In this document: positions 28,068 through 37,514 of the stretch, in pieces
Layout of the letters: each line of letters opens with the position of its first letter
How positions within the stretch are numbered: the stretch's first letter is position 1
NCBI RefSeq assembly: GCF_028609845.1
Contig: NZ_CP063191.1
Span: 2,046,001 to 2,110,000 of the forward strand
From: Corynebacterium heidelbergense
Lineage (GTDB): Bacteria; Actinomycetota; Actinomycetes; Mycobacteriales; Mycobacteriaceae
Length of the DNA: 64,000 nucleotides
Direction: 5' to 3'
The notes under the pieces: model-generated
Database searches by the model: none
What the model saw: the letters and a program-made list of their open reading frames with translations, nothing else
What the model was told of the DNA's origin: nothing
Position numbers and translations under genes: made by a program

Positions 28068-28895
28068 CTATTTCCCCAGCTCGATGGAGCGATCCTTGCA
28101 CGCCTGCATAGCGCGGAAGAAGGCGGTTCGGATCCCATTTTCCTCCAGCGCCCGGGTGGCGGCGGAGGTAGTACCCCCGGGGCTGGATACCTTCGCCCGA
28201 AGGTCTACCGGCCCATCCCCGTTCTCCTCATCATCTAGGCCAGCGGCCATCATCGCCGCCGCGCCCTCAGCCGTGGACACCGCCAGCTCCTCGGCCAATA
28301 CGCGCGGCAGGCCCAGGTTTACCCCGGCGTCCACCATTGCCTCCGTGACCAGGAAGAAGTAGGCCGGGCCGGACCCAGACACGGCGGTCACCGCGTCGAT
28401 ATCCTTCTCCTTGACGATAACGGCCCGGCCCACCTTGGCGAACACATCCCGCACCAGCTCCAGGTGGGATTGTTCGGCCGCACGACCCCCGGCGAGGGCG
28501 CTGGTGCCCTTGCCCACCAACATGGGGGTATTCGGCATCACCCGTACGACAGGGGTGCCTGCGGGCAGCACGGATTCCATGGCCTCCAAGGTCACTCCCG
28601 CCGCCACGGATACCGCAATAGTCGCGCTGGGATTGGCGTCCACAACATCGGAGACCGATTCGAAGACCCCGAGGGCCACATCGGGTTTCACGCAATTGAT
28701 GAGAACGTCGGCATCCTCGGCAGCGTCGGTGGCTTCCACGGAGGTCTTCACCCCGTAACGCTGCTCGAGCAGGCCAAGCCGCTGCTCGGAGCGATCCGCC
28801 ACCGTGATGGCCGAGGGGTCAGTGCCCTTCGCCACCAGGCCCGACAGCAGGGCCTCGCCGATATTTCCGCCGCCAATAATTCCAATACGAGTCAT
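28068..28895 (-). CDS. proC: Pyrroline-5-carboxylate reductase
   Basis: Last step of proline synthesis, NAD(P)H reduction of 1-pyrroline-5-carboxylate. TRIGIIGGGNIGEALLSGL is the dinucleotide fold, VRVMPNTPMLVGKG the mid-domain signature, AVSGSGPAYFFLVTEAMVDAG the substrate-binding helix, and SSPGGTTSAATRALEENG the C-terminal signature. The 275 residues are normal. A 222-base spacer separates it from the BldC-like gene downstream on the same strand. Confidence 0.95.
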   Translation of the reverse strand: MTRIGIIGGGNIGEALLSGLVAKGTDPSAITVADRSEQRLGLLEQRYGVKTSVEATDAAEDADVLINCVKPDVALGVFESVSDVVDANPSATIAVSVAAGVTLEAMESVLPAGTPVVRVMPNTPMLVGKGTSALAGGRAAEQSHLELVRDVFAKVGRAVIVKEKDIDAVTAVSGSGPAYFFLVTEAMVDAGVNLGLPRVLAEELAVSTAEGAAAMMAAGLDDEENGDGPVDLRAKVSSPGGTTSAATRALEENGIRTAFFRAMQACKDRSIELGK

Positions 28896-28972
28896 GCCTC
28901 CCAGCGTGCCAGGAAGACCACTCGAGCGCTAACTAGGTGGCACAGAGGCGGATTATGGGCCCTAGGTGAGAG

Positions 28973-30184
28973 TTATATCCCCTGAATGAACCGTGGGCCG
29001 AGGGTGAGCAGCAGTCCGACGAGGAAAGCCAGGAGCAGATGCACCCGGTGGCTGTGCCGCAGCAAGACGTGCACCACGCCCACGAGCAGCAAAGTCACGG
29101 CGAGGGAGAGCAGCAGAACAACCCAGGTGGGCATACTGGCCCACAACAGGTTGAACGCGAAGAACACCCCGACACCGGCGGCGATAGCCAGGATGGCTTG
29201 GCCGATCAGGGCCGGCCAGGAGATGGTGTTGTCCTCGTACTCGATGATCTCATCGTCGTCGAGGTTCTCCTCCAGCTCCGCGATGTCCGAGGTGGGGCGG
29301 CCGTTGTCGGTGGCCTCTGCATCGGTGGTGGTGCCGTGCTCGGTGTTGGGGTCCTGCTCGGCGTCGGCTGTCTGGACGCCGGTGAGTTCGGTGCCAACGG
29401 TTTCGGCGCCGGCATTCGTGGCGGGCGCCGCAGTGGCTGCGGTCTCTGCGGGTACCGCAGTGGCTGCGGTATCCCGCTCGGCGTAAGCCACGTCCGAACC
29501 CATCCCGCGTGGTTCCTCGCGTGCCTCGCGACTGACCCGGCGGGCCGCCAGGCCGGGCCCCTTCGTTTCAGCATGGCTGTCCGCACTCCGTGCGGCACCG
29601 TGGTCTTCCGCATCCTCCGTCGCAGCAGAATCCGTCGCAGCAGCGTCCGTCCGCTGGGTGTTCTCGAGCTTGGCGACGTCCCCCCACGTTTTCTCCGCCT
29701 TCGCCGAAGAGCTGCCGTCAGCCTGGGCAGCTTTTTCACGCCGCCGCGCGCGGAAGAGGCCCCTAGAAGCTTCGCCGGAATCGTCACCCTCTACCACCGG
29801 CGTTTGCCCCGTCTGGGCCGCAGAGGGGCTGGGGGCGGAGCTGACGGGGCGCATCACAGCGGTGCGCTCACCAGGCTTTTCCCGTTTAGCGGTGCTCTGC
29901 GCGGCGGGCTCTCGCTGCTGATCCCGCGAGTCGTGCTGCGGCTCGGCCTCCCGCGGCGTTTCCGGCTCCCGTTGCTGGGCCACCTCGTCCGCCTGATCTT
30001 TCTCGGCAACGGCCTGGCCGGCTTCGTCGGTCTTGACGACGGGTATGGATCCGGTGAGCTCGGCGACGGAAATACCGCCGCCCTCAATGCTGCGGTGGCG
30101 ACGGCGCCGGGGTGGCTGTGCCCCGTCCGCATCCTCGCGCCGATTGCGCGCCAACAGTTCTGCGACCGTCAGCTTTTCACTCAT
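28973..30184 (-). CDS. Rv0497-like membrane protein with long acidic cytoplasmic domain
   Basis: A 403-residue protein. It begins with KLTVAELLARN, a motif I recall from the mycobacterial Rv0497 group, followed by about 280 residues of Glu/Ala/Thr/Gln-rich low-complexity sequence, an acidic cluster ELEENLDDDEIIEYEDN, and three C-terminal membrane segments (near residues 322-345, 349-370 and 377-397). Position between ppx and proC matches M. tuberculosis. The disordered region may bind partners. Function unknown; Rv0497 is suggested to be linked to envelope homeostasis only by context. Confidence 0.8.
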   Translation of the reverse strand: MSEKLTVAELLARNRREDADGAQPPRRRRHRSIEGGGISVAELTGSIPVVKTDEAGQAVAEKDQADEVAQQREPETPREAEPQHDSRDQQREPAAQSTAKREKPGERTAVMRPVSSAPSPSAAQTGQTPVVEGDDSGEASRGLFRARRREKAAQADGSSSAKAEKTWGDVAKLENTQRTDAAATDSAATEDAEDHGAARSADSHAETKGPGLAARRVSREAREEPRGMGSDVAYAERDTAATAVPAETAATAAPATNAGAETVGTELTGVQTADAEQDPNTEHGTTTDAEATDNGRPTSDIAELEENLDDDEIIEYEDNTISWPALIGQAILAIAAGVGVFFAFNLLWASMPTWVVLLLSLAVTLLLVGVVHVLLRHSHRVHLLLAFLVGLLLTLGPRFIQGI

Positions 30185-30282
30185 CCATCGATCCCATCAA
30201 TCAAATCACCGGTAGCTGGCCGTCAACTTTACCTTGGCACCGTCGGCTGCCCTAACCGAAGAAGGATGTTTCCCGGTTGCGT

Positions 30283-31215
30283 TCACCACCCCGTCGCCTG
30301 GTCCATCTTGTTAAACAGCACCCCTTCTCGCAGCGCCCAGGGGCAGATGTGCAGCTCTTCGACACCGAGTTTGCGCATCGCGGCCTCCGCCACCAAGGCC
30401 CCGGCGACCACCTGATGCGAACGGTCTTCGCTGACCCCCTCCAGTTCCGCACGATCCGCCGCCGTCATCCGGGAAATAAAGGCGATGAGCTGCCGCAGCC
30501 CGGATTGAGTGAGCGTGCGCTGCACCCTGGGTCCCGCCGAACTCGGCGCCGCGCCGGTGAGCCGAGCAAGCATGCGAAAAGTCTTCGAGGTCCCCGCGGC
30601 ACGATCGAAAGGCCCGGTGCTCAACAGAGTCTCCACCGGCGCCTCCAGCTCCGCGTCGATGAATGCCCGCAGTTCGGCGATAGCTGCCTTGGTCGGCGGA
30701 TCGCTGTCAAACCATTCCCGGGTGAGTCGCCCGGCGCCGAGGTTCACGCTGAGGGCTTCGTCTGGCCGCTCGTTACCGCCGATGGACATCTCCAGGGAAC
30801 CACCGCCGATGTCGAGGTCGAGGATGCGCCCGGCGGACCAGCCGTACCAACGGCGGACGGCCAGGAAGGTGAGGCGGGCCTCCTCTTCCCCGCTGAGGAT
30901 TTCCAGGCGAACCCCGGTTTCTTTTTCCACGCTGTCTAGCACGTCATCTGCGTTTTTCGCGGAGCGGATTGCGGAGGTGGCGAAGGGCAGCATCTCCTCG
31001 CAGCGGAATTGCTCCGACATTTCCTTCGCAAGCACGACCCCCTTGGTGAGCCGTTCGATGCCCTTGGTGTTGATCGCCCCCTTTTTGTTGAGGTATTCCA
31101 CCAGCCGCATGGGGGTTTTCCAATTGCTCATGGGGGTTGGCGGGCCACCTCGCATGGCGTCGACAACCACCAAATGCACCGTATTACTTCCCACGTCCAG
31201 GACACCTAATCGCAC
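30283..31215 (-). CDS. ppx: Exopolyphosphatase / guanosine pentaphosphatase family protein
   Basis: ASKHA-fold phosphatase of the Ppx/GppA family. [20 protein letters not shown] is the phosphate 1 loop, [14 protein letters not shown] the catalytic segment with Glu further on ([14 protein letters not shown]), and [13 protein letters not shown] phosphate 2. Its 310 residues match the short form without the C-terminal HD domain (Rv0496; Ppx2 in corynebacteria). The frame is open to 31590, but GTG at 31215 begins the first strand and has TAGGGT exactly 7 nt upstream. It lies back to back with the Rv0495c-like gene, both leaderless, only 33 bases apart. Confidence 0.93.
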   Translation of the reverse strand: MRLGVLDVGSNTVHLVVVDAMRGGPPTPMSNWKTPMRLVEYLNKKGAINTKGIERLTKGVVLAKEMSEQFRCEEMLPFATSAIRSAKNADDVLDSVEKETGVRLEILSGEEEARLTFLAVRRWYGWSAGRILDLDIGGGSLEMSIGGNERPDEALSVNLGAGRLTREWFDSDPPTKAAIAELRAFIDAELEAPVETLLSTGPFDRAAGTSKTFRMLARLTGAAPSSAGPRVQRTLTQSGLRQLIAFISRMTAADRAELEGVSEDRSHQVVAGALVAEAAMRKLGVEELHICPWALREGVLFNKMDQATGW

Positions 31216-31222
31216 AGCGTTA

Positions 31223-31228
31223 ACCCTA
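31223..31228 (-). promoter_or_regulatory. -10 element of leaderless ppx promoter
   Basis: TAGGGT on the minus strand, 7 nt, then GTG. Confidence 0.6.
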
Positions 31229-31235
31229 TCCCGTC

Positions 31236-31241
31236 TAGCGT
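31236..31241 (+). promoter_or_regulatory. -10 element of leaderless Rv0495c-like promoter
   Basis: TAGCGT, then 7 nt, then GTG at 31249. It is only 7 bases from the ppx -10 on the other strand, so the two promoters must compete for RNA polymerase. Confidence 0.6.
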
Positions 31242-31248
31242 TGGGAAG

Positions 31249-32187
31249 GTGACTGCTCCCAGCGATGCCTCCGATAAACCCACGGGTTACCCGCGCGATA
31301 CCGCCGCCGATCGGGCGGTGCGCAGTGGCCGAGAAGTTGCGGCCGATCATCCGCGGGAATGGCTGGAGTTCATGGATCCCAACGATTCCGCCCACGTTAT
31401 TTCGGTGGATCTCACGTGGTTGCTGTCCACGTATAGGTGCCGTTTCGGTTCCGGTGATTGTCGGGGTATCGACGCCACCAACCCCGATGCGGGCTGTTGT
31501 GCCCACGGGGCTTTCCTCACGGATGCTGAGGATAAGGAGACCGTGGGGCGCATTGCCCGCCAACTCAGCCCGGAGGTGTGGCAGCACCACCCGGACAACG
31601 GTGGCCCCGCTGGGGTGGATCGACCGGGCCCAGAGGGGGAACTGGAACCATGGCTGGAGTGGGATGAGCTGGAGAACGATGAGGGTATCGCAGAACCCAC
31701 ACTGCGCACCCGGGTGCTGGAGGGGGCCTGTATCTTCGCCAACCGGGCCCGGTCCAGTAACGGGGAGTTTGCGGGCCCAGTGGGTTGCGCACTACACGCA
31801 TTCGCAGTGCAACGGGGTATTCCGCTGCCGCAGGCTAAGCCGGAAGTGTGCTGGCAGTTGCCCATCCGCCGTTTAGAGGCGTGGGAAACCCGGCCGGATG
31901 GGTCGGAGGTGGTGCGCACGACCATCACGGAGTACACTCGACGGGCGTGGGGCGGGGGTGGGGAGGATTTCCATTGGTATTGCACCTCCGATCCCGCCTG
32001 CCACCGGGGCACCCGCCCATTATGGGAGACCCACAAGGAAGAGCTCACGGCACTGCTAGGTGAGGATGCTTACGCCTACGTTGCGCGGCATTGTCAGCGC
32101 CGGACCGCTACGGCCCCCAATGGCCAACCCCTCTTAGCGATTCACCCGGCAACAGCCGCAGCCCGGGATCAGATTTCGAACTTGTAG
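31249..32187 (+). CDS. Conserved Cys-rich protein (Rv0495c-like), unknown function
   Basis: A 312-residue soluble protein. Cysteines cluster in [13 protein letters not shown] and [10 protein letters not shown] near residues 63-88, with further Cys in [37 protein letters not shown] and RHCQRR. This could bind a metal or an iron-sulfur cluster. The C-terminal part carries many aromatic residues and ends in [11 protein letters not shown]. The orthologue in the senX3-regX3 region of M. tuberculosis is Rv0495c. Start from the leaderless GTG. Its 3' end overlaps convergent regX3 by 19 bases. Confidence 0.82.
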   Translation: MTAPSDASDKPTGYPRDTAADRAVRSGREVAADHPREWLEFMDPNDSAHVISVDLTWLLSTYRCRFGSGDCRGIDATNPDAGCCAHGAFLTDAEDKETVGRIARQLSPEVWQHHPDNGGPAGVDRPGPEGELEPWLEWDELENDEGIAEPTLRTRVLEGACIFANRARSSNGEFAGPVGCALHAFAVQRGIPLPQAKPEVCWQLPIRRLEAWETRPDGSEVVRTTITEYTRRAWGGGGEDFHWYCTSDPACHRGTRPLWETHKEELTALLGEDAYAYVARHCQRRTATAPNGQPLLAIHPATAAARDQISNL

Positions 32188-32861
32188 CCCAGGCCCCGGA
32201 CAGTAACAAGGATTTCCGGTTGGGAGGGATTGCGCTCGATCTTCGAGCGCAATCGCTTGACGTGGACGTCCAGGGTTTTGGTGTCCCCCACGTAGTCCGC
32301 ACCCCACACTCGGTCGATGAGCTGCCCTCGGGTAAGCACGCGCCCGCTATTGCGCATGAGGTATTCCAGCAAGTCGAATTCTTTGAGGGGCATGGGGACT
32401 TTCTCCCCGTCGACCGTGACGATATGGCGCTCTACATCCATGACGACCCGCCCTTCGCGCAGCACGAGGCCGTCGTCGCCATCGTCGAGCGCGTCCGACT
32501 CGCCACCGCGGCGCAGCACGGCTCGGATGCGGGCGATGAGTTCCCGCGCGAAGTAGGGCTTAGTGACGTAGTCATCGGCCCCCAGCTCCAGGCCCACAAC
32601 CTTGTCGATTTCGCTGTCGCGGGCGGTCACCATGATGACCGGCACGCTGGAGGTCTGGCGCAGTTGGCGGCACACCTCGGTACCAGACATTCCCGGCAAC
32701 ATGAGGTCCAACAGAACAATGTCGATGTGCTTCTGGGCGAAGGTGTTGAGCGCGGTGGGGCCGTCGGCGGCGAGGTGGACGTCGAAGCCCTCTTTCTTCA
32801 GCAGGAAGGCGAGGGGCTCGGCGAGGGATTCCTCATCCTCGACGATCAGCACACTGGTCAC
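32169..32861 (-). CDS. regX3: Response regulator of the OmpR/PhoB family
   Basis: DNA-binding partner of SenX3; in mycobacteria it controls phosphate-starvation genes. The receiver domain (residues 1-118) has [11 protein letters not shown] (acidic pair), [11 protein letters not shown] with the phospho-accepting Asp near residue 52, and [14 protein letters not shown] with the conserved Lys. The winged-helix domain (130-230) ends [10 protein letters not shown]. It starts with GTG, with AAGGAAC about 11 nt upstream. A 211-base spacer follows senX3, unlike the short repeat-bearing gap in M. tuberculosis. Confidence 0.95.
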   Translation of the reverse strand: MTSVLIVEDEESLAEPLAFLLKKEGFDVHLAADGPTALNTFAQKHIDIVLLDLMLPGMSGTEVCRQLRQTSSVPVIMVTARDSEIDKVVGLELGADDYVTKPYFARELIARIRAVLRRGGESDALDDGDDGLVLREGRVVMDVERHIVTVDGEKVPMPLKEFDLLEYLMRNSGRVLTRGQLIDRVWGADYVGDTKTLDVHVKRLRSKIERNPSQPEILVTVRGLGYKFEI

Positions 32862-33072
32862 GTGGAAACCCGTTCCTTTTCGCCAGCTCGGCGGGTAGTC
32901 AGTTGGGGAAATGTCAACCTAATTTTGCGTTGTCGTTTATCTCACCGCAACCGAGAGCGGGCTATCCGCCGTCGCGGTTCGGTGTCGCCCACCCAGTACG
33001 GCGGGGACTCGACTTCTGGGTAGCCGCCGGGTGCACGGGAAGTAAATGAGAGCCGCCGGCGCCGGGTACGGT

Positions 33073-34341
33073 CTAGCGCTCCGCTTCCCGTGCTTCTTCG
33101 CGCAGTTTCTTGGCGTCCGGAATCACCGGGCTTTCCATACGCGGACCGGGTATTCCGGTCGCATCGGGGACGCACAATGGCAGCTCGAGGGTGAAGGTGG
33201 AGCCGGTGCCCGGGCGAGACCACAGGGAAACCGCTCCCCCGTGGTTGGCCATGACGTGTTTGACGATCGCCAGCCCTAAGCCGGTGCCACCGGTGTTTCT
33301 GGAGCGGGCCTTGTCCACCCGGAAGAAGCGCTCAAAAACGCGTTTTTGGTCCTCCGGGGCGATGCCGATTCCGCGATCGGTCACGCGAATGATGACCGTA
33401 TCGTCCCGCACCGCGCGGGAGACCGACACGGGCGTGGCTTCTGGGGAGTAATTGATGGCATTGGTGATGAGGTTCGCCAGGCAGGTGACGAGGAGGTTCT
33501 TATCCCCCATCACATTGGCGCCCACCTCGGAATCCCGTACGAGGTCTATTCCCGCAGCCTCCGCAGCCAGGCGGCAACGGTCGAACGCGCACTCGACAAT
33601 GTCGTCCACGTCCAGAACCTCTGGGTCCGGGAGGGACTCAGCACCCTGCAACTTAGATAAGGAAATGAGCTCGGAAATCATCTGGGACATCCGGCGCGTC
33701 TCGTTCATCAGGCGCTTGCCGAAGTACTCCACGGAATCCGGATCGTCCCGGGCCTCCATGAGGGTTTCCACCAACAGCGAAATGGCCCCCACCGGAGTTT
33801 TCAACTCGTGGGAGACATTGGCCACGAAATCCCGCCGGGCAAATTCCATCCGGACGTGTTCCGAGTCATCCGTGGCGTACACCACCGCATAGCGATCGTC
33901 CATGAGCGTGAGCAACTGGACCTGACCGGCAACGGAGATGACAGGGCGGTTACCGCGCCGCGGCGGGGGGAGAAAACGCACCTCCCGGGGCTCGTGATCC
34001 CCCAGCACCCGCTCTGCCACGGTCCACGCGTTGGGATTGAGAATGCGCTCATGAACCAAACCCAATTCGTGGGCCCGCGGGTTGGATAAGACAACGCGTT
34101 GGCGGTGGTCCACCACGGCGATCGCTTCCGGGGCGGATTGGATGGCGAAATGGAGCACCTGGGTCACCGTGGAGACCCGGTTGCCCTCGAGCTCCTGGCG
34201 GGCACGTTGGTTGCGCTTCGCCCTCATGCGTCGACGGTAGGCCCACATCACTGCCATGCCGAGGAGGATGCCCACGGCGAGCCCGATGAGCATCCACATC
34301 CACTCGAGGGTGGGGGACCCGCCCCCGGCGGCAAGAATCAT
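33073..34341 (-). CDS. senX3: Sensor histidine kinase SenX3
   Basis: Membrane histidine kinase, 422 residues. One clear membrane segment (near residues 13-35), a PAS-like domain (60-160), the H box FVANVSHELKTPVGAI with the phospho-accepting His, then N box NLITNAINYSPEA, G1 DRGIGIAPEDQKRVFERF and G2 GGTGLGLAIVKHV. It is paired with regX3 downstream. It starts 8 bases after gpmA stops, so it shares the gpmA transcript, as in mycobacteria. An RBS is not obvious. Confidence 0.94.
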   Translation of the reverse strand: MILAAGGGSPTLEWMWMLIGLAVGILLGMAVMWAYRRRMRAKRNQRARQELEGNRVSTVTQVLHFAIQSAPEAIAVVDHRQRVVLSNPRAHELGLVHERILNPNAWTVAERVLGDHEPREVRFLPPPRRGNRPVISVAGQVQLLTLMDDRYAVVYATDDSEHVRMEFARRDFVANVSHELKTPVGAISLLVETLMEARDDPDSVEYFGKRLMNETRRMSQMISELISLSKLQGAESLPDPEVLDVDDIVECAFDRCRLAAEAAGIDLVRDSEVGANVMGDKNLLVTCLANLITNAINYSPEATPVSVSRAVRDDTVIIRVTDRGIGIAPEDQKRVFERFFRVDKARSRNTGGTGLGLAIVKHVMANHGGAVSLWSRPGTGSTFTLELPLCVPDATGIPGPRMESPVIPDAKKLREEAREAER

Positions 34342-34349
34342 CGCGATGA

Positions 34350-35132
34350 TTACTTAGAGGCCTGGCCCTGCGCGGCCACGGCGGCGGCACCGGCAGCAGC
34401 GGCCTCCGGGTCCAAGTAGTCCCCACCGGGGTTGAGCACCTCGCCCTGCGCATCCAGCCGGTAGACGAGGGGAATACCGGTGGGGATGTTCAACCCGGCG
34501 ATGTCCTCATCGGAGATGTTGTCCAGGTGCTTGACCAGCGCACGCAGGGAGTTGCCGTGAGCTGCGACGAGGACTGTCTCCCCCCGCTTGAGGCGAGGTT
34601 CAATCTCGGACTCGTAGTAGGGCACAAACCGCTTAACGACGTCCAAGAGGCACTCGGTGCCGGGAATGCGGTCCAGGTTGGCGTACCGGGGGTCCGAGGT
34701 CTGGGCGTACTCATTGTTCGGGTCGATCTCCGGCGGCGGGGTGTCGTAGCTACGGCGCCACGCCATGAACTGGTCTTCTCCGTACTTCTCCTTCGTCTCC
34801 GCCTTGTTGAGGCCTTGCAGGGCCCCGTAGTGGCGCTCGTTGAGGCGCCAGTCCCGGATCACGGGAATCCAGTGCAGATCGGCGGTATCCAACGCGATAT
34901 TGGCCGTGGTGATCGCGCGCCGCAGCAAGGAGGTGTAGAGGATCGTGGGGGTCAACCCAGCCTCTTTAATCATCTCGCCGCCGCGAACGGCCTCTTCCCG
35001 GCCCTTGTCCGTCAGGGCGACATCGACCCACCCGGTGAACTGGTTGGAGGCGTTCCACTCGCTCTGGCCGTGGCGCAACAGAATGAGAGTGCCGTGGTCT
35101 TCTTGGGGGTTTGCCTGAGAGGTGTCGGTCAT
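34350..35132 (-). CDS. gpmA: 2,3-bisphosphoglycerate-dependent phosphoglycerate mutase
   Basis: Interconverts 3- and 2-phosphoglycerate in glycolysis. [20 protein letters not shown] holds the phospho-accepting His, [11 protein letters not shown] and [20 protein letters not shown] follow, and [15 protein letters not shown] holds the second His. The frame starts at 35180, but ATG at 35132 begins just before the domain, with CAAGAT 7 nt upstream, giving 260 residues. It ends in an Ala-rich tail. A low-GC insertion begins just upstream of it. Confidence 0.94.
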   Translation of the reverse strand: MTDTSQANPQEDHGTLILLRHGQSEWNASNQFTGWVDVALTDKGREEAVRGGEMIKEAGLTPTILYTSLLRRAITTANIALDTADLHWIPVIRDWRLNERHYGALQGLNKAETKEKYGEDQFMAWRRSYDTPPPEIDPNNEYAQTSDPRYANLDRIPGTECLLDVVKRFVPYYESEIEPRLKRGETVLVAAHGNSLRALVKHLDNISDEDIAGLNIPTGIPLVYRLDAQGEVLNPGGDYLDPEAAAAGAAAVAAQGQASK

Positions 35133-35213
35133 ACATTTCATCTTGCCACGCTGGCGGCCGCATGGTCTGCCCACCGGCATACCCCGAAGGTTTCGCTCCC
35201 GGCCAGAAGCCCC

Positions 35214-35942
35214 CTAAAGGGCCAGAAGCACGCCACAAGTGACGAGTGCGTTGTTCGATACGTGGAGCAGAAATGGGCCCCACAGACTCCGGAACCACAA
35301 TCGCGCCATTGCAAGGGCGATCCCGAGGAAGAAATTGTACACAATCAGCGGAGGGGCGATGTGCACCAAAGCAAAACAGGCGCTTACGATCGGGACGGCA
35401 ACCCACCGAGGCAAGACTCCCAGTAGGTAATCAAGGAGAACGCGCCTAAAGACAACTTCCTCCAATAAAGGTCCGACTAAAACATACAGGAAAACTGCGG
35501 GCACAATCGCTACCCAACTGAGCCCACCGAAAGCGGTTTTCTCGGATGTCCCCTGCGCCTCAACACCAAGGACACTGCCTACAATCGCCGTAGCCTTAGC
35601 CGCTAAAACTATCGCGATTGGGGACCACCACAGGATGTGCCATAAGGAACGACGCGCCTTACAGAACCCCAGTTGCACCCGATTCCACCGACAGTTCCGA
35701 ATCAGACCGATCCAAAGAATGAGTAAAGCACTAAATGAAGCGGCGAGAAAAGTGCCACTGAGAACGAGCTCAGCTTTCGAACCTAACCCATCTCTGAAAA
35801 GTGGGAAGAAAGCCAAGGCCGTTAAGAATGGCAGATATGGAGATAGGAACAAACCTCCCGCCCACAAGAGGTGTTTCCGGGTGGGAGTGGGATGTAGTCC
35901 CAAATAGTTCCGTTTTCGCCGTCCAAGTTCTACCAAGTTCAC
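35214..35942 (-). CDS. CPBP family intramembrane metalloprotease
   Basis: A 242-residue polytopic protein (7-8 helices) of the CaaX protease and bacteriocin-processing (Abi) family. The active-site motifs are EEVVFRRVLLDYL (EExxxR), FALVHIAPP (FxxxH) and HVSNN. Members in bacteria often give bacteriocin self-immunity or process peptides. It starts with GTG in a GTGA overlap with a small upstream frame. Its codons are more AT-rich than those of neighbours, and it is missing from the gpmA-YbjN interval in M. tuberculosis, which suggests acquisition. Confidence 0.85.
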   Translation of the reverse strand: MNLVELGRRKRNYLGLHPTPTRKHLLWAGGLFLSPYLPFLTALAFFPLFRDGLGSKAELVLSGTFLAASFSALLILWIGLIRNCRWNRVQLGFCKARRSLWHILWWSPIAIVLAAKATAIVGSVLGVEAQGTSEKTAFGGLSWVAIVPAVFLYVLVGPLLEEVVFRRVLLDYLLGVLPRWVAVPIVSACFALVHIAPPLIVYNFFLGIALAMARLWFRSLWGPFLLHVSNNALVTCGVLLAL

Positions 35943-36199
35943 TTCTCCGTTCCACCTGTCCCAAGCTTGTTATAAATCCAGTCACCGACCGGCTTGCGAC
36001 CACTTTCTAGCCAACCGGCCGATAGCCCCAGGACTTCTGGCACAGGCAGTGGTGCTTTTGCTCTGCTGCTGCGGCAGATGAGACCCCGAAGCTGCTCCGC
36101 TAGGCTGGAATATAGCAGCCAGATGTGTCGCTGGCAGTGCGCGCAGTCGAAAGGACCTCTGTGGCAGCCCATCCGTACGTTGAGCCCAAAGTGAAACAC
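35939..36199 (-). CDS. Doubtful small frame upstream of the CPBP protease
   Basis: An 86-residue frame whose stop overlaps the protease GTG (GTGA), which would fit translational coupling. Residues 8-32 hold four Cys and two His; the rest has no recognisable domain or hydrophobic segment. Its 5' end overlaps the start of the divergent DUF805 gene by 39 bases. It may be a coupled leader or small peptide, or merely chance. Confidence 0.25.
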   Translation of the reverse strand: MFHFGLNVRMGCHRGPFDCAHCQRHIWLLYSSLAEQLRGLICRSSRAKAPLPVPEVLGLSAGWLESGRKPVGDWIYNKLGTGGTEK

Positions 36200-36595
36200 C
36201 TCCCCTCTCGACCTCTTTACGGGGCCACCATCAGACAGGCCGCCTATCGATTCTTCGCCAAGTCCTTCGACTTTAGGGGATCTGCCTCCAGGAGTGAATT
36301 CTGGATAGTTACCGGACTCTTCTGGGCTATCTCGTTCCCGGTCGCCTGGATTGACAACCAGTTTGGTTTAAGGCTGGCTCAGGGATTGAGCATTCTTACC
36401 GCGATCCCTTGGCTGAGCCTAACGTGTAGGCGCCTCCATGACGCAGGGTTCTCAATCGCCCTCCTTCTAATCGCCGTGGTACCTTTCCTTGGCTGGATCA
36501 TCTTGTCGCTACTCATCATGCTTCCCCCATGTACTCGCGATGGGCATTTGCCCAAAGCCGACGAGGCGAACGCTTCCGCTAAACCCGGAAACTAG
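36161..36595 (+). CDS. DUF805 family membrane protein
   Basis: A 144-residue protein with the family marks FDFRGSASRSEFW near the N terminus and CRRLHDAGFS in the middle, and three to four membrane segments. The function of DUF805 is unknown. I choose GTG 36161 because AAAGGA lies 5-6 nt upstream; the frame opens at 36125. It is part of the accessory interval with the CPBP protease and the DJ-1-like protein. Confidence 0.82.
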   Translation: MAAHPYVEPKVKHLPSRPLYGATIRQAAYRFFAKSFDFRGSASRSEFWIVTGLFWAISFPVAWIDNQFGLRLAQGLSILTAIPWLSLTCRRLHDAGFSIALLLIAVVPFLGWIILSLLIMLPPCTRDGHLPKADEANASAKPGN

Positions 36596-36796
36596 GCGTA
36601 AACTTTTCATTGGCCGCTCCATGAGCGGGCCAGCAGGTTTCATTCTTGGGCCAAGCGGTCCCTGAAACATCCTATGATCCGCACGTACTACGCCAATCTC
36701 GTAGAGATTACCTCCATTGGGGGGCACCGCATCTAGGTAAGTCGAAGCATCGAAGGGCCGCGTCGGTTAGTCGGACACGAAAGGAGCAAGAAGACA

Positions 36797-37450
36797 GTGT
36801 CACAACCCTCTGCGGAACAAACTTCACACGGAGTCGAACGGAGAGGTTCCATAGTCCTGTTCGACGGGTTCGAGGCCCTAGATGCTTTCGGGCCAGCTGA
36901 CCTCATTGGTCACGTCCCCTCCTGGCAAGTGGAGTATGTGGGTGTTCACCCTGAACGTAGCCCGGTTCGTAGCGCCCAAGGCTTCTCAGTTATACCTACT
37001 GCGTCGCTAGATGACCTGCGCGCATCGACAGTGGTCGACATTCTGCTTGTTCCGGGCGGCCCAGGGACCAGACTCCTGGTGAATAATGACCACACTTTGC
37101 AAGCAATTGCCGCTTTGGGCGAACGCGCGTCGGTCGTCAGTTCCGTCTGTACCGGTGCGGCGCTTCTCGCCCGTGCGGGCCTTCTTGACCACCTGAAGGC
37201 AACTTCGAACAAGATGGCTCTTGACTGGGTCTCGAGCCAATCGAGCCTAGTGGACTGGCAAACCAGCGCCCGCTGGGTCGTCGATGCAAACCGATGGACA
37301 TCTTCCGGGGTGGCCGCCGGCATGGACATGACCTACGCCCTTATCGCCCATTACGCCGGAGAATACGCTGCGGCGACAGCTGCACGCTGCCTGGAACTAA
37401 ACGTTCAGCGAGATCCCCTCCACGATCCCTTCTCTGCGGAACACGGGTGA
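36797..37450 (+). CDS. DJ-1/PfpI family protein (isonitrile hydratase-like)
   Basis: A 217-residue class I amidotransferase-like fold. IVLFDGFEALDAFGPADLIG opens it, LLVPGGPGTRLLV carries the nucleophile-elbow strand, and VVSSVCTGAALLARAGLLD the reactive Cys with the usual acid partner early in the chain. The closest group I recognise is isonitrile hydratase or the amidase domain of AraC-type regulators (GATase1), but no AraC HTH follows. GTG start with AAAGGAG about 10 nt upstream. Substrate unknown. Confidence 0.82.
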   Translation: MSQPSAEQTSHGVERRGSIVLFDGFEALDAFGPADLIGHVPSWQVEYVGVHPERSPVRSAQGFSVIPTASLDDLRASTVVDILLVPGGPGTRLLVNNDHTLQAIAALGERASVVSSVCTGAALLARAGLLDHLKATSNKMALDWVSSQSSLVDWQTSARWVVDANRWTSSGVAAGMDMTYALIAHYAGEYAAATAARCLELNVQRDPLHDPFSAEHG

Positions 37451-37514
37451 CTACGCCGAGCAGTTGACGGGCGCGTGTTCGCCAAATTCCCCCTTTTCAG
37501 CAGATCAAAAGGTG

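Noticed and set aside
32862..33072. MIRU-like repeat between senX3 and regX3 as in M. tuberculosis
   Set aside because: I see no tandem repeat in this 211-base spacer; a TTGACA occurs but no -10 at proper distance.
36605..36635. Hairpin after DUF805 as a terminator
   Set aside because: The stem (GGCCGCT against AGCGGGCC) has a bulge and no clean T-run follows.
36509..36727. Small minus-strand frame (72 codons) after DUF805
   Set aside because: Overlaps the end of DUF805 and has no domain or ribosome site.
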